A DNA stretch of 64,000 bases from an uncultured Bacteroidales bacterium (GTDB taxonomy: Bacteria; Bacteroidota; Bacteroidia; Bacteroidales; Bacteroidaceae). The position numbers and the translations under genes were made by a program. Shown here piece by piece: positions 24,522-33,237 of this stretch (its first letter is position 1; every line of letters starts with the position of its first letter). The notes below the pieces were generated by a model, which was not told the origin of the DNA, made no database searches, and saw only the letters and a program-made list of their open reading frames with translations. The stretch lies in NCBI GenBank assembly GCA_902799655.1, contig CADCBH010000003.1:78153-142152 (forward strand), given 5' to 3'.

Positions 24522-25637
24522 TCAAGACTTAGGGTTCTGAGGCTTGCGAGGTTTCTTCTTCTTTTTCTTCTTGGCACGGTCGAAGCGTGCGATATTTTCC
24601 TGTGTAGCCAAATCGATAGGCCCTTGTTGTGCTTTGTTACCACCGTCGACTGTCAATGTGGCGGGCTTCTCTCCGCGGTAGTTCATCTCTATAATCTGCT
24701 TGGCACGTTCTGCTGTAATAGTCTCAAGATTGGCAGCTATATTCTTGTCAGTAGAATATGTGATAAGACCTGCTAAGATATCTGCTTTGAAATAGAAGTA
24801 GTCCGCATCCAGTGTCTGGAGCTGAATGTCTTTTGATGGCAGACGGCGTCCTGCCTCTACATAGTCATCTACCTCGTAGTTGAGACAACACTTCAATTTT
24901 GCGCACATACCAGCAAGTTTCTGGGGATTGAGTGAGATATCTTGATAACGTGCTGCTGAGGTTCCTACAGAGACGAAATTTTTCATCCACGTTGCACAGC
25001 AGAGCTCGCGACCACAAGGGCCTGTACCTCCGATGAGACCAGCCTCTTGACGAGCACCGATTTGTTTCATCTCTATGCGGACATGGAAGGTGGCAGCAAG
25101 GTCTTTGATGAGTTGGCGGAAATCTACACGCTCGTCAGCAATATAATAGAAGATGGCTTTGTTGCAGTCACCCTGATATTCTACATCTCCAATCTTCATC
25201 TTCAGTCCTAGCCCCTTAGCTATCTGACGGCTCTCAATCATCGTGGCGTGCTCGCGACGTTTAGCCTCTTCATACTTTTCCATATCAACAGGACGGGCAA
25301 TGCGATAGATTCGACGAATGTCATCAGCTGATTTAAGGTTGGCTTTCTTCATCTGGATGACGGCCAGACGTCCAGTTAGCGAAACGACGCCAATGTCATG
25401 ACCGGGGTTTGCCTCCACGGCTACAATGTCGCCCTTCTTTAATGGAAGGTTGTTAACATTATGGTAGTAGCCCTTGCGGGTATGCTTGAACTGCACCTCA
25501 ACCAAATCGGTAGTATCGGTATTACCTGGCACATCGGCCAGCCAGTCATAGGTATTCAACTGACGGTCTTGGCGTCCTACTGCATGCTTGCACAGGCCTC
25601 GGTCGCAACCTGTCATGATGGGATAATCTTTATTCAT
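24522..25637 (-). CDS. ricT: PSP1/RicT-family protein
   Basis: A 371-residue cytoplasmic protein with a PSP1 domain in its centre. It has Cys-rich segments seen in RicT/YaaT: GGTGPCGRELCCATW and MCAKLKCCLNYE. In Bacillus, RicT acts with RicA and RicF in an Fe-S complex that affects RNA processing and development; in Bacteroidetes the role is not established. The C-terminus is a long basic tail (KKKKKKKPRKPQ), which could bind nucleic acid. It lies between holB and gldH, a linkage also usual for PSP1 genes (next to the clamp-loader subunit). Confidence 0.85.
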   Translation of the reverse strand: MNKDYPIMTGCDRGLCKHAVGRQDRQLNTYDWLADVPGNTDTTDLVEVQFKHTRKGYYHNVNNLPLKKGDIVAVEANPGHDIGVVSLTGRLAVIQMKKANLKSADDIRRIYRIARPVDMEKYEEAKRREHATMIESRQIAKGLGLKMKIGDVEYQGDCNKAIFYYIADERVDFRQLIKDLAATFHVRIEMKQIGARQEAGLIGGTGPCGRELCCATWMKNFVSVGTSAARYQDISLNPQKLAGMCAKLKCCLNYEVDDYVEAGRRLPSKDIQLQTLDADYFYFKADILAGLITYSTDKNIAANLETITAERAKQIIEMNYRGEKPATLTVDGGNKAQQGPIDLATQENIARFDRAKKKKKKKPRKPQNPKS

Positions 25638-25641
25638 GTAT

Positions 25642-26742
25642 TTATTTTTGAATCAATAGAACAATCATTTGTAGTGCCATGTCATAGAAAACAATCTTGG
25701 CATTGGCGTTTTGTCCGATATCACGGATGGCGCGGTTAGCCAACTCCGTGATAGGCAGGATGTTTGCCTCGTTGATGAAGCGGGCAAAGTTGCGAGCAAA
25801 TTCTTCTTCTCGCTGAGACATGTAACAAAGCTCTTCTTGTTGGAAGTTGTACATAAAGTTCTCACGAATCAGGCGTAGAAAGTAGGTGAGAAATCGTTTC
25901 TGACACTCACGTCCCATGTTAGCCATGCGCTCACTCCATTGCTTGAGATCTTTTATCTTACGTTGATAGGCCAGTCGCATCAGCAGCTGGAACATATCAA
26001 GGAATAGCTCATTTTCAGTATCCGTATTGAGTAACTCCAATGCCTGATACCAACTTCCATTAGCCATGCGGCTTATGCGTTGTGCCATGTCTTCGCTAAG
26101 TCCACGTTGCATCTTCAGCGCCTCAGCGATGATGGCGCTATCTATGCGTTTAACGTCAATACGCTGTACGCGACTGCTGATGGTTTCGAGTAGTTTCTCA
26201 GGCTCTTCGCATACAAGAATGAAAACCGTTTGCGAGGGGGGCTCCTCAAGTAGTTTCAATATCTTGTTTGCACATTCGATATTCATGCGCTCAGGCAGCC
26301 AGATGATACTGACCTTGTAGCCCCCTTGGCTCGATTTCAACGAGAGCTTGCGGATGAGGGCATCACTTTCGCCAGCAGTAATGATAGCTTGCTGGTTCTC
26401 ACCACCCATCTGCTCTAACCAGTCGGTCATACTGAAATAGAGACTGCTCATGACCAACTGATGCCATTGATTGGCGAAGTCATCGCTGACAGGTTTATGT
26501 TCAGCACTCATCGAAGGTAACTTGATGGTGGGGTAGGTAAAGTGTAAATCTGGATGCTCCAGTTTGTCAAGCATAGCTTGCCCGCGACCTGCTAACAACA
26601 CTTTTGCGAATTCCACGGCTAATGCCATCTTACCGACACCCTGTGGCCCGCATAACATGAGTGCGTGGGGTAGTCTTTCCTCACGTAAAAGCTGCAACAG
26701 CCGCTCTTGCACATCGTGTTGTCCTATAACCTGTTCGAACAT
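25642..26742 (-). CDS. holB: DNA polymerase III delta' subunit
   Basis: A 366-residue clamp-loader subunit with MFEQVIGQHDVQERLLQLL at the N-terminus and a P-loop-like LCGPQGVGKMALA in which Met replaces the usual Ser/Thr after Lys. This fits a delta' that does not hydrolyse ATP. KILKLLEEPP and SRVQRIDVKRID follow the AAA+ pattern. The ATG at 26742 is chosen because AAGGAG stands 6 nt upstream, one of few clear Shine-Dalgarno sites in the window. It sits between metF and the ricT-like gene. Confidence 0.88.
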   Translation of the reverse strand: MFEQVIGQHDVQERLLQLLREERLPHALMLCGPQGVGKMALAVEFAKVLLAGRGQAMLDKLEHPDLHFTYPTIKLPSMSAEHKPVSDDFANQWHQLVMSSLYFSMTDWLEQMGGENQQAIITAGESDALIRKLSLKSSQGGYKVSIIWLPERMNIECANKILKLLEEPPSQTVFILVCEEPEKLLETISSRVQRIDVKRIDSAIIAEALKMQRGLSEDMAQRISRMANGSWYQALELLNTDTENELFLDMFQLLMRLAYQRKIKDLKQWSERMANMGRECQKRFLTYFLRLIRENFMYNFQQEELCYMSQREEEFARNFARFINEANILPITELANRAIRDIGQNANAKIVFYDMALQMIVLLIQK

Positions 26743-26758
26743 CTTCTCCTTGGTTGTG

Positions 26759-27715
26759 TTATAGCAGCCGTTTGGCAATCTCTGCCACTGAGTCTACTGC
26801 AGATACGGTATAGAAGTGGATATTATGGATGCCATTGGCATATAACTCCTGACATTGGGCGGTCGTCCACTCGATACCAAGTTGGCGGGCCTGCTCGTCG
26901 TTCTTACATTTGACAATCTCTTTGGCAAGCGCTTCTGGGATGTCACAATGGAAAGTCTTGGGAACAACGGTCAACTGACTGAGTTTGGCCATAGGCTTGA
27001 TTCCTGGTATAATGGGGATGGTAATACCCATCTGACGAGCCTTAGATACAAAATCGAAATATTTCTGGTTGTCGTAGAATAGCTGGGTAACAGCATATTG
27101 TGCGCCAAGGTCTTGTTTCTCCTTCAGATACTGCATGTCCATCTCAAGATTGGGTGCTTCTTCATGTTTTTCAGGATAGCAGGCTACACCAAAGTCAAAC
27201 TTGGGACCAGGATGCTTGATGGGAGAACCGTCAGCAAAGTAGCCCTCGTTAAAACGTGCCACCTGACGAATAAGGTCGGTGGTATGGGTGTGACCACCAG
27301 GTGTGGGCGTAAAGCGGCTGTCCTCCTTTGCCTTGTCACCTCTCAATAACATGAGGTTACGAATGCCCAAGAACTGAAGGTCGAGTAATTCGTACTCAAT
27401 CTGTTCTATGGTTTGGCCACTGCATATCACGTGGGGCTCCACAGGGATGTTATAGCGATGTTGAATGGCAGCGGCTATGGCGATAGTACCAGGTCGGCGA
27501 CGAATGCATTGCCGCTCATACTGTCCGTTGGCCAATTCTTTGTAGATATACTCCGAATGGTGGGTAGTGATATTGATAAATGCCGGATTGAATACGGCAA
27601 GCTTGTCAATAGTTTGGAACAGCGCCTCCGTACCATTACCTTTCAGTGGTGGTAGTACTTCAAATGAGAAGCGCTTCTCGTTGGTGTCGAGTTTAATATA
27701 GTCTGCTACTGTCAT
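26759..27715 (-). CDS. metF: 5,10-methylenetetrahydrofolate reductase
   Basis: A 318-residue FAD enzyme that makes 5-methyl-tetrahydrofolate for methionine synthesis. Visible motifs are KRFSFEVLPP near the N-terminus, PAFINITTHHS, LGIRNLMLLRGDKAKE (folate/FAD site), FDFGVACYPEKHEEAPN and AQYAVTQLFYDNQKYF. Length is normal. The product feeds methionine synthase; if that is the B12-dependent MetH, there is a functional link to the cobalamin genes, but MetH is not in the window. It starts 2 nt before the end of the GH51 gene. Confidence 0.95.
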   Translation of the reverse strand: MTVADYIKLDTNEKRFSFEVLPPLKGNGTEALFQTIDKLAVFNPAFINITTHHSEYIYKELANGQYERQCIRRRPGTIAIAAAIQHRYNIPVEPHVICSGQTIEQIEYELLDLQFLGIRNLMLLRGDKAKEDSRFTPTPGGHTHTTDLIRQVARFNEGYFADGSPIKHPGPKFDFGVACYPEKHEEAPNLEMDMQYLKEKQDLGAQYAVTQLFYDNQKYFDFVSKARQMGITIPIIPGIKPMAKLSQLTVVPKTFHCDIPEALAKEIVKCKNDEQARQLGIEWTTAQCQELYANGIHNIHFYTVSAVDSVAEIAKRLL

Positions 27716-27717
27716 TT

Positions 27718-29703
27718 TTATTTGTGAATACGATAGATGCGGAACGACATGGGAGGTAGGTCATCCAGTAAGAGTGACGATCCCTTGCCTTCATCTACCT
27801 GAATAGTTCCATTTTTGGGGGTGATGAACTCTGGTTTACAAATAGAGTTCTCATCATCCATGCCGTTATGGAAGAGGGTTAGTGTTTTAGCGGTGCGTGA
27901 ACCTTTCATGCCTGTGAGGTTCAGGGATACCGCCTGCTGTCTTTTCGAGGTGTTGGCAATCTTAATGATGACTTCGTCAGTAACTTGGTCGAAAGCGGCA
28001 CTTGCAAAGAGTCCGTTCTGTCCTTCCTGATTTGCTACGGGCTTCTTTTTCATCGTAAGCGGCAACACATGGGTGCCGGCATTAGTGGCATACATCTGTT
28101 GAACGTAGTAACTGACGGTGCGGAACATGTCCGTCTGGTCGTACCAGATTTGGTCAGGGCGCCACTGCCAGCCATCGACATGAGCAAAGAGAGGAGCTGG
28201 CGTCGTCATATGCACTATATCGGCATTACGCTCGAAGCCTGTCATAAAGGCAGCCTCTAGGATGGCGGCCTCATAATGATTCCATTTCTTTCCGTCTCCA
28301 TGGCAGGCATATTCTCCTGCAAATACCTTTGGCCCCTTGCGATCGTAACTGTCATAACGTAAACCATGGGTGAGGAACCACTGTTCATTACGATAGAAAT
28401 GCTCATCGACGAGGTCGGCTTTTTGAGCCTTCATGGCCTTCCAACCATCTTCAAAACGATAGGTGTTGTCTGGTGTGTCTTCGGGAACCGGACCGCTGGT
28501 ACCTACAATTTTGATATTAGGATATCTTGCTCGGATTGCTGCCACAAAGGGTTTAAGACGTCCATAGTAGAACTCACCCCATTGCTCGTTACCTACTCCA
28601 ATATATTTCATGTTAAATGGAGCGGGGTGTCCCATCTCTGCACGAATCTTTCCCCATTTGGAGTCAGCAGGACCATTAGCGAATTCGATGAGGTCGAGAC
28701 AATCGTTGATATAGGGTTTCAGTTGGTCTTGAGGAACGTGGGCACTCTCCTTGTTCCAATTCTGATATTGGCATGCCATACCAACATTTAGGATGGGCAG
28801 TGGCTCGGCGCCGATGTCTTCAGACAATTGGAAGAATTCGAAAAATCCCAGACCGTATGACTGATAGTAGTCCGGATAATAGCGATAGTCGAATGTGTGC
28901 TCCCAACGGTTTTGGTTGAGCGGACGATTCTCTACTGGTCCAATACTGTTTTTCCATTGATAGCGGGTATTAAGGTCTGTTCCTTCTACTATGCAGCCGC
29001 CAGGAAAACGGAAAATACCAGGATGAAGATCAGCCAATGCTTGGGCCAAATCGCGTCGCATACCGTTCTCGCGACCTTTGTATGTATCAGTGGGGAAGAG
29101 GGAGATATGTTCCAGGGCTACACTGTTATCACCCTTGAGAAAGATACGTAACTTGGCGTGTTTGTTGCTGACGGGAGATGTCAACACTGTGGTATATTTC
29201 TTCCAGTCGGAAGAGGTGATATCTATTATTTCTTCAATAAACTCCTGTTTCTCGTCCATCGACTGCTCGTTGATGAGCTGTACGCGGATAGCTCCCTTCC
29301 CTTTAGGAGCTTTTGCCCATACTGAGAAACGATAGCTGGCACCCTTCTTGACGCCGATGCCGAAGAAGCCTTCATTGGTCAGACCTGTACGACGATCACT
29401 ATGGTCGGGAGACGAAAGGATAACATAGTGGGGACAGCGGCAGAATGGGCCGTCATCTTTTAGTTCTACACAACCAAATACCTGCCAACCCATGAATGAT
29501 TGGGGAAATTCGAACGAACGGTTCTTGACAAGTTCACCATAAAGGCCACCGTCAGCAGCATAATTGATATCTTCAAAGAAGATACCATACATAGTGGACT
29601 GAATGGGGGCGCCCAATTTGCGGGTGTTCACCTCCATCATGTTTTGTGCATTCATTAAAGACACCATGCAGAGCATGATAAGTGTCATCATAATCTTTCT
29701 CAT
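27718..29703 (-). CDS. GH51 alpha-L-arabinofuranosidase, secreted
   Basis: A 661-residue glycoside hydrolase that should remove arabinofuranosyl side chains from plant arabinan or arabinoxylan. A signal peptide (residues 1-19, ending LMNA) implies export to the periplasm or surface. A carbohydrate-binding-like beta domain (about residues 75-205) precedes the catalytic barrel. The acid/base is Glu373 in GVGNEQWGE and the nucleophile is Glu464 in KVFAGEYACHGD. GH51 is recognised by these motifs. No SusC/SusD pair is nearby, so it is not part of a visible polysaccharide-utilisation locus; it heads a housekeeping run with metF. Confidence 0.93.
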   Translation of the reverse strand: MRKIMMTLIMLCMVSLMNAQNMMEVNTRKLGAPIQSTMYGIFFEDINYAADGGLYGELVKNRSFEFPQSFMGWQVFGCVELKDDGPFCRCPHYVILSSPDHSDRRTGLTNEGFFGIGVKKGASYRFSVWAKAPKGKGAIRVQLINEQSMDEKQEFIEEIIDITSSDWKKYTTVLTSPVSNKHAKLRIFLKGDNSVALEHISLFPTDTYKGRENGMRRDLAQALADLHPGIFRFPGGCIVEGTDLNTRYQWKNSIGPVENRPLNQNRWEHTFDYRYYPDYYQSYGLGFFEFFQLSEDIGAEPLPILNVGMACQYQNWNKESAHVPQDQLKPYINDCLDLIEFANGPADSKWGKIRAEMGHPAPFNMKYIGVGNEQWGEFYYGRLKPFVAAIRARYPNIKIVGTSGPVPEDTPDNTYRFEDGWKAMKAQKADLVDEHFYRNEQWFLTHGLRYDSYDRKGPKVFAGEYACHGDGKKWNHYEAAILEAAFMTGFERNADIVHMTTPAPLFAHVDGWQWRPDQIWYDQTDMFRTVSYYVQQMYATNAGTHVLPLTMKKKPVANQEGQNGLFASAAFDQVTDEVIIKIANTSKRQQAVSLNLTGMKGSRTAKTLTLFHNGMDDENSICKPEFITPKNGTIQVDEGKGSSLLLDDLPPMSFRIYRIHK

Positions 29704-29778
29704 ATCGTTAATAGTTGCTTGTTGCTACAAAATTAGTTAAAAAGTGGCAAATCTACAAGGAATTTCAGATAAAAATGC

Positions 29779-29786
29779 TACTTTTG
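29779..29786 (+). promoter_or_regulatory. -7 promoter element of the receiver gene
   Basis: TACTTTTG matches the -7 consensus, 33 nt before the start codon at 29820. No strong -33 match was seen at the ideal distance. Confidence 0.55.
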
Positions 29787-29819
29787 TATTCTGTTAACGA
29801 ATCAATTCTTGAAATAACA

Positions 29820-30170
29820 ATGAAACGAATCCTTGTAGCAGAAGACAATGACAGCAACTATTTGCTGATGAGCTTCATTCTGAAAGGCCATTATGAGATA
29901 TTACGTGCCGTCAATGGTAAAGATGCTGTAGCTAAAGCTGCATCCGAACATCCAGATCTTATCCTGATGGATTTAAAGATGCCTGTCATGGATGGTTTGG
30001 AGGCCACACGTCAGATTAGGGCAGCACAAGATAATGTGCCTATCGTCGCTGTAACGGCTAACGCTTTCGATACTGATCGTGTGCATGCTATAGAGGCAGG
30101 CTGTAATGATTTTCTATCGAAACCTGTTACGTCTGCAGCCTGCCTCCAGTGCATTGCCAATCTATTATAA
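29820..30170 (+). CDS. Single-domain response regulator (receiver only)
   Basis: A 116-residue CheY-like receiver with no output domain. The acidic pocket is AEDND (residues 8-12), the phosphoacceptor is Asp51 in ILMDLKMPVMDG, and the conserved Thr/Lys are in AVTANAF and FLSKPV. Stand-alone receivers pass phosphate between hybrid kinases or act by protein contact. No kinase is next to it, so its partner is unknown. The ATG at 29820 is chosen because the receiver fold starts there. It overlaps the convergent rseP by 6 nt. Confidence 0.9.
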   Translation: MKRILVAEDNDSNYLLMSFILKGHYEILRAVNGKDAVAKAASEHPDLILMDLKMPVMDGLEATRQIRAAQDNVPIVAVTANAFDTDRVHAIEAGCNDFLSKPVTSAACLQCIANLL

Positions 30171-31529
30171 TATTCCGAGTTGACGGAGAATGTCATTGAG
30201 GTTGGCTACGATTAACAGCAGGAGTACGATACCAAAACCGACATATTCTGCGCGAATCATAAACTCCTCAGAGGGTTTGCGACGTGTGATAATCTCATAA
30301 AGCAAGAACAGCACATGACCACCATCGAGGGCTGGAATGGGCAGAATGTTCATAAAGGCCAGAATGATGCTGAGGAAAGCTGTCATCTGCCAGAATACCA
30401 ACCAGTTCCATTCTGCAGGGAAGAGATTGCCAATAGTTCCGAAACCTCCCAGCGACTTGGCGCCCTCAGCAGTGAAGACATATTTCAAGTCATCGATATA
30501 TGAGGTAAGTACATTCCATCCGTAGCGGATGCCTGCCGGGAAACTCTCGAAGAATCCATATCTTGTAGTCACAGGCTTGTATTGGGAAGCACGGTATGTG
30601 ATGCCCAATTTTAAGTTACTGTGTAGAACGACCTTTGCAGTGTAGCGCATCTTCTCGTTACCAAAGACGATGGTAGCTGTACGTGCTTTGATACTGTCTT
30701 CACGATTTTTAGCAGTAGTCAGCATGTCAGTGTGGCGAGCCATCATATCTATGAACTCATTGTAGGAACTGACAGCTTTGCCATCGATGCAATAAACATA
30801 GTCTCCTTTCTTCATGCCAATTTTGTAAGCAGTAGAGCCTGGTAATACGCTATCTATCTGGTTCGATAATAGAGGCTGTACGAAAGAGGGTTGTGACTTG
30901 ATCATATTCAGCAGATTGAGGTCACCAGGTAATTGGATACTCATTGCTTTCCCATCGCGAATAATATCTACACGGTGGGCCTCAGAAATGTCACGGTACA
31001 TGTCGGCAGAGAAATTCTTGAAGGCACGCTTATCTGTACCAACCAGAATGTCGCCATCCTGAAAGCCATATGCTTTGGCTTCCTGATTAAACTTCATACC
31101 CATTGTCATGTCCTTGACGGGTACATAGCTCTCCCCCCAATAGAAAAGGATCATTGAATAGATGAAAAGTGCCAGCACGAAGTTGACCAATACACCGCCC
31201 ACCATTATCAGCAAGCGTTGCCACGCAGGTTTTGTGCGGAATTCCCATGGTTGAGCGGGGCGTTTCATCTGTTCTGTATCAAAACTCTCGTCAATCATGC
31301 CCGAGATCTTGCAGTAGCCACCTAAGGGCAACCAACCGATACCATATTCTGTATCGCTGTTTTTGGGCTTATATTTGAACAGACTGAATTTCCAGTCGAA
31401 AAACATGTAGAATTTTTCTACACGAACGCCAAAGAGCTTGGCGAAGACAAAGTGTCCCCCCTCATGTAGCAGGATGAGGATAGAAAGTGCTAATACCAAT
31501 TGTAAAAGCTTGATGAAGAATATTTCCAT
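30165..31529 (-). CDS. rseP: RIP-family site-2 zinc metalloprotease
   Basis: A 454-residue inner-membrane protease that cuts substrates within the membrane, such as anti-sigma factors. The zinc site is LLHEGGHFVFAK (HExxH, residues 22-26) with the second metal motif near NILPIPALDGGHV. PDZ-like domains lie between, including AYKIGMKKGDYVYCIDGK. About four membrane segments are visible. HEGGH in place of the common HELGH or HEFGH keeps the catalytic residues. It is last in the run tsaB-DUF4290-murA-rimM-dxr-rseP. Confidence 0.94.
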   Translation of the reverse strand: MEIFFIKLLQLVLALSILILLHEGGHFVFAKLFGVRVEKFYMFFDWKFSLFKYKPKNSDTEYGIGWLPLGGYCKISGMIDESFDTEQMKRPAQPWEFRTKPAWQRLLIMVGGVLVNFVLALFIYSMILFYWGESYVPVKDMTMGMKFNQEAKAYGFQDGDILVGTDKRAFKNFSADMYRDISEAHRVDIIRDGKAMSIQLPGDLNLLNMIKSQPSFVQPLLSNQIDSVLPGSTAYKIGMKKGDYVYCIDGKAVSSYNEFIDMMARHTDMLTTAKNREDSIKARTATIVFGNEKMRYTAKVVLHSNLKLGITYRASQYKPVTTRYGFFESFPAGIRYGWNVLTSYIDDLKYVFTAEGAKSLGGFGTIGNLFPAEWNWLVFWQMTAFLSIILAFMNILPIPALDGGHVLFLLYEIITRRKPSEEFMIRAEYVGFGIVLLLLIVANLNDILRQLGIL

Positions 31530-31576
31530 TATAATCTAGTTATACTTTATTTCGTTATTTCATGTGGTGTAGTTGA

Positions 31577-32731
31577 TTATTTCATGAGCTCTGTGGCTAT
31601 GCGACGAGCTTCAGCGTCAGTCTGGATGTATGTCTCGTAATCAGGTGAAGCTGAGAAATTGCAGCGTTGCATAGTTTCCGCAATAATGTCGCTCATTTGT
31701 ATGAATGAGCAACGGTCCTCAAGAAAACCACGATTGACGATTTCGTTGGCGGCATTGACAATACATGGCATATTGCCACCCCGTTCAATGGCTTCAAAGG
31801 CCAAAGCAAGGCAACGGAACTTCTTGAGATCAGGCTCAAAGAACTCTAGCGGATGAGCAAAGAGATCCAAACGGTCACTACTGAGCGGCAATCGTGAGGG
31901 GAACGAGAAGGCATACTGAATGGGCAGACGCATATCAGGTACACCAAGCTGAGCCTTCACCGCACCATCGTGGAACTGTACAGCTGAATGTACGATACTC
32001 TGCGGATGCACTAGAACTTGGATTTGTGAGGCATTGACTCCAAAGAGCCATTTTGCTTCGATGACTTCAAATCCTTTGTTCATCATCGTTGCTGAATCAA
32101 TTGTAATCTTAGCGCCCATATCCCATGTGGGATGGCGAAGCGCATCAGCTTTAGTGACTGTTGCCAGTTCCTCGATGCTTTTTTGACGGAAGGGACCTCC
32201 CGAAGCCGTTAATAGAATCTTTTCGATGGGATTGTCGTCTTCACCAACAAGACTCTGGAATATTGCTGAGTGTTCACTGTCAACAGGTAATATTGGTGTA
32301 TGATGCATTTGGGCGAGTTGTAGAATCAATTCGCCAGCCACGACAAGCGTTTCCTTGTTAGCTAATGCAATGGCCTTGTGTGCACGGATGGCATGAATTG
32401 TTGGAGACAACCCTGCAAATCCAACCATAGCAGTCAGTACCATGTCAATGGGTATGGACTCAACAATCTCATCGAGAGCTTGCTTACCGGCATAGACCTT
32501 TACGTCGGGTAAGTCGCTCATCAGACTTTTTAGCTCATCATAACGCTTTTCGTTTGCAATAACAATTGCAGCAGGATGGAACTGGTGTGCTTGTTGTGCC
32601 AACAGTTCTACGCGGTTGTTGGCCGTCAAGCAGTAAACCTCATAGAGGTCGCTATGTTCTTGGATGACCTGTAAGGCCTGTGTGCCTATCGATCCTGTAG
32701 AACCGAGAATGGCTATCTGTTTCTTCTTCAT
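31577..32731 (-). CDS. dxr: 1-deoxy-D-xylulose 5-phosphate reductoisomerase
   Basis: A 384-residue enzyme for the second step of the MEP isoprenoid route. The NADPH site is ILGSTGSIGTQALQVIQEH at the N-terminus. ALANKETLVVAGE, LPVDSEHSAIFQ, LTASGGPFR and TWDMGAKITIDSATMMNKG carry the metal and substrate residues. Length is slightly short of 390-400 but complete. It overlaps rimM by 4 nt. Confidence 0.97.
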   Translation of the reverse strand: MKKKQIAILGSTGSIGTQALQVIQEHSDLYEVYCLTANNRVELLAQQAHQFHPAAIVIANEKRYDELKSLMSDLPDVKVYAGKQALDEIVESIPIDMVLTAMVGFAGLSPTIHAIRAHKAIALANKETLVVAGELILQLAQMHHTPILPVDSEHSAIFQSLVGEDDNPIEKILLTASGGPFRQKSIEELATVTKADALRHPTWDMGAKITIDSATMMNKGFEVIEAKWLFGVNASQIQVLVHPQSIVHSAVQFHDGAVKAQLGVPDMRLPIQYAFSFPSRLPLSSDRLDLFAHPLEFFEPDLKKFRCLALAFEAIERGGNMPCIVNAANEIVNRGFLEDRCSFIQMSDIIAETMQRCNFSASPDYETYIQTDAEARRIATELMK

Positions 32732-33237
32732 AGATTCAATAATCCTTCAGGAATATTCATGGTAATTGTCTCTTTCTCAGTGTCAATATCCTCGATAAGA
32801 TCCTCGTTGGCAGGAATCAGAATACCATTATAAAGCTCAAAGAGAATGTTGGCTGTCTGCTTATCGATGGCAGCAATGGTACCAATAGTATTACCATTTT
32901 GGGCATCAATGACATCAAAGTCAATGAGCATCTCCCAAGTTGGCATCATATCTTCCTCTGAAGCCAATTCGCGAGAAAAGAAGACCTCACAGCCCGTCAA
33001 CTCACTGGCCCGTTCCTGTGTGTCTACTTGCTGGAACTTGACAAGTGCCACATAGTCACTGCGGAAGCGATACTCTTCCATGAAGAATGGTACGAGGATA
33101 CCGTCGATGTCAAGGATAAGATATTCACTTTCCACGCGGTCAAAGACGTCATCGTCAAAATGAAAGAATACCTCGCCTTTTATACCGTGGGGCTTTCCGA
33201 TGCGCCCAATCTTAAATACGTCTTCTCGCCTAATCAT
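32728..33237 (-). CDS. rimM: Ribosome maturation factor RimM
   Basis: A 169-residue two-domain protein that helps assemble the head of the 30S subunit by binding S19. It starts VFKIGRIGKPHGIKGEV, the hallmark of RimM, and the C-terminal PRC barrel contains LIDFDVIDAQNG and IPANEDLIEDID. Overlaps of 4 nt with murA upstream and dxr downstream show a compact operon. Usually rimM is with trmD and rpsP; here it is with murA and dxr, as in other Bacteroidetes as far as I recall. Confidence 0.94.
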   Translation of the reverse strand: MIRREDVFKIGRIGKPHGIKGEVFFHFDDDVFDRVESEYLILDIDGILVPFFMEEYRFRSDYVALVKFQQVDTQERASELTGCEVFFSRELASEEDMMPTWEMLIDFDVIDAQNGNTIGTIAAIDKQTANILFELYNGILIPANEDLIEDIDTEKETITMNIPEGLLNL

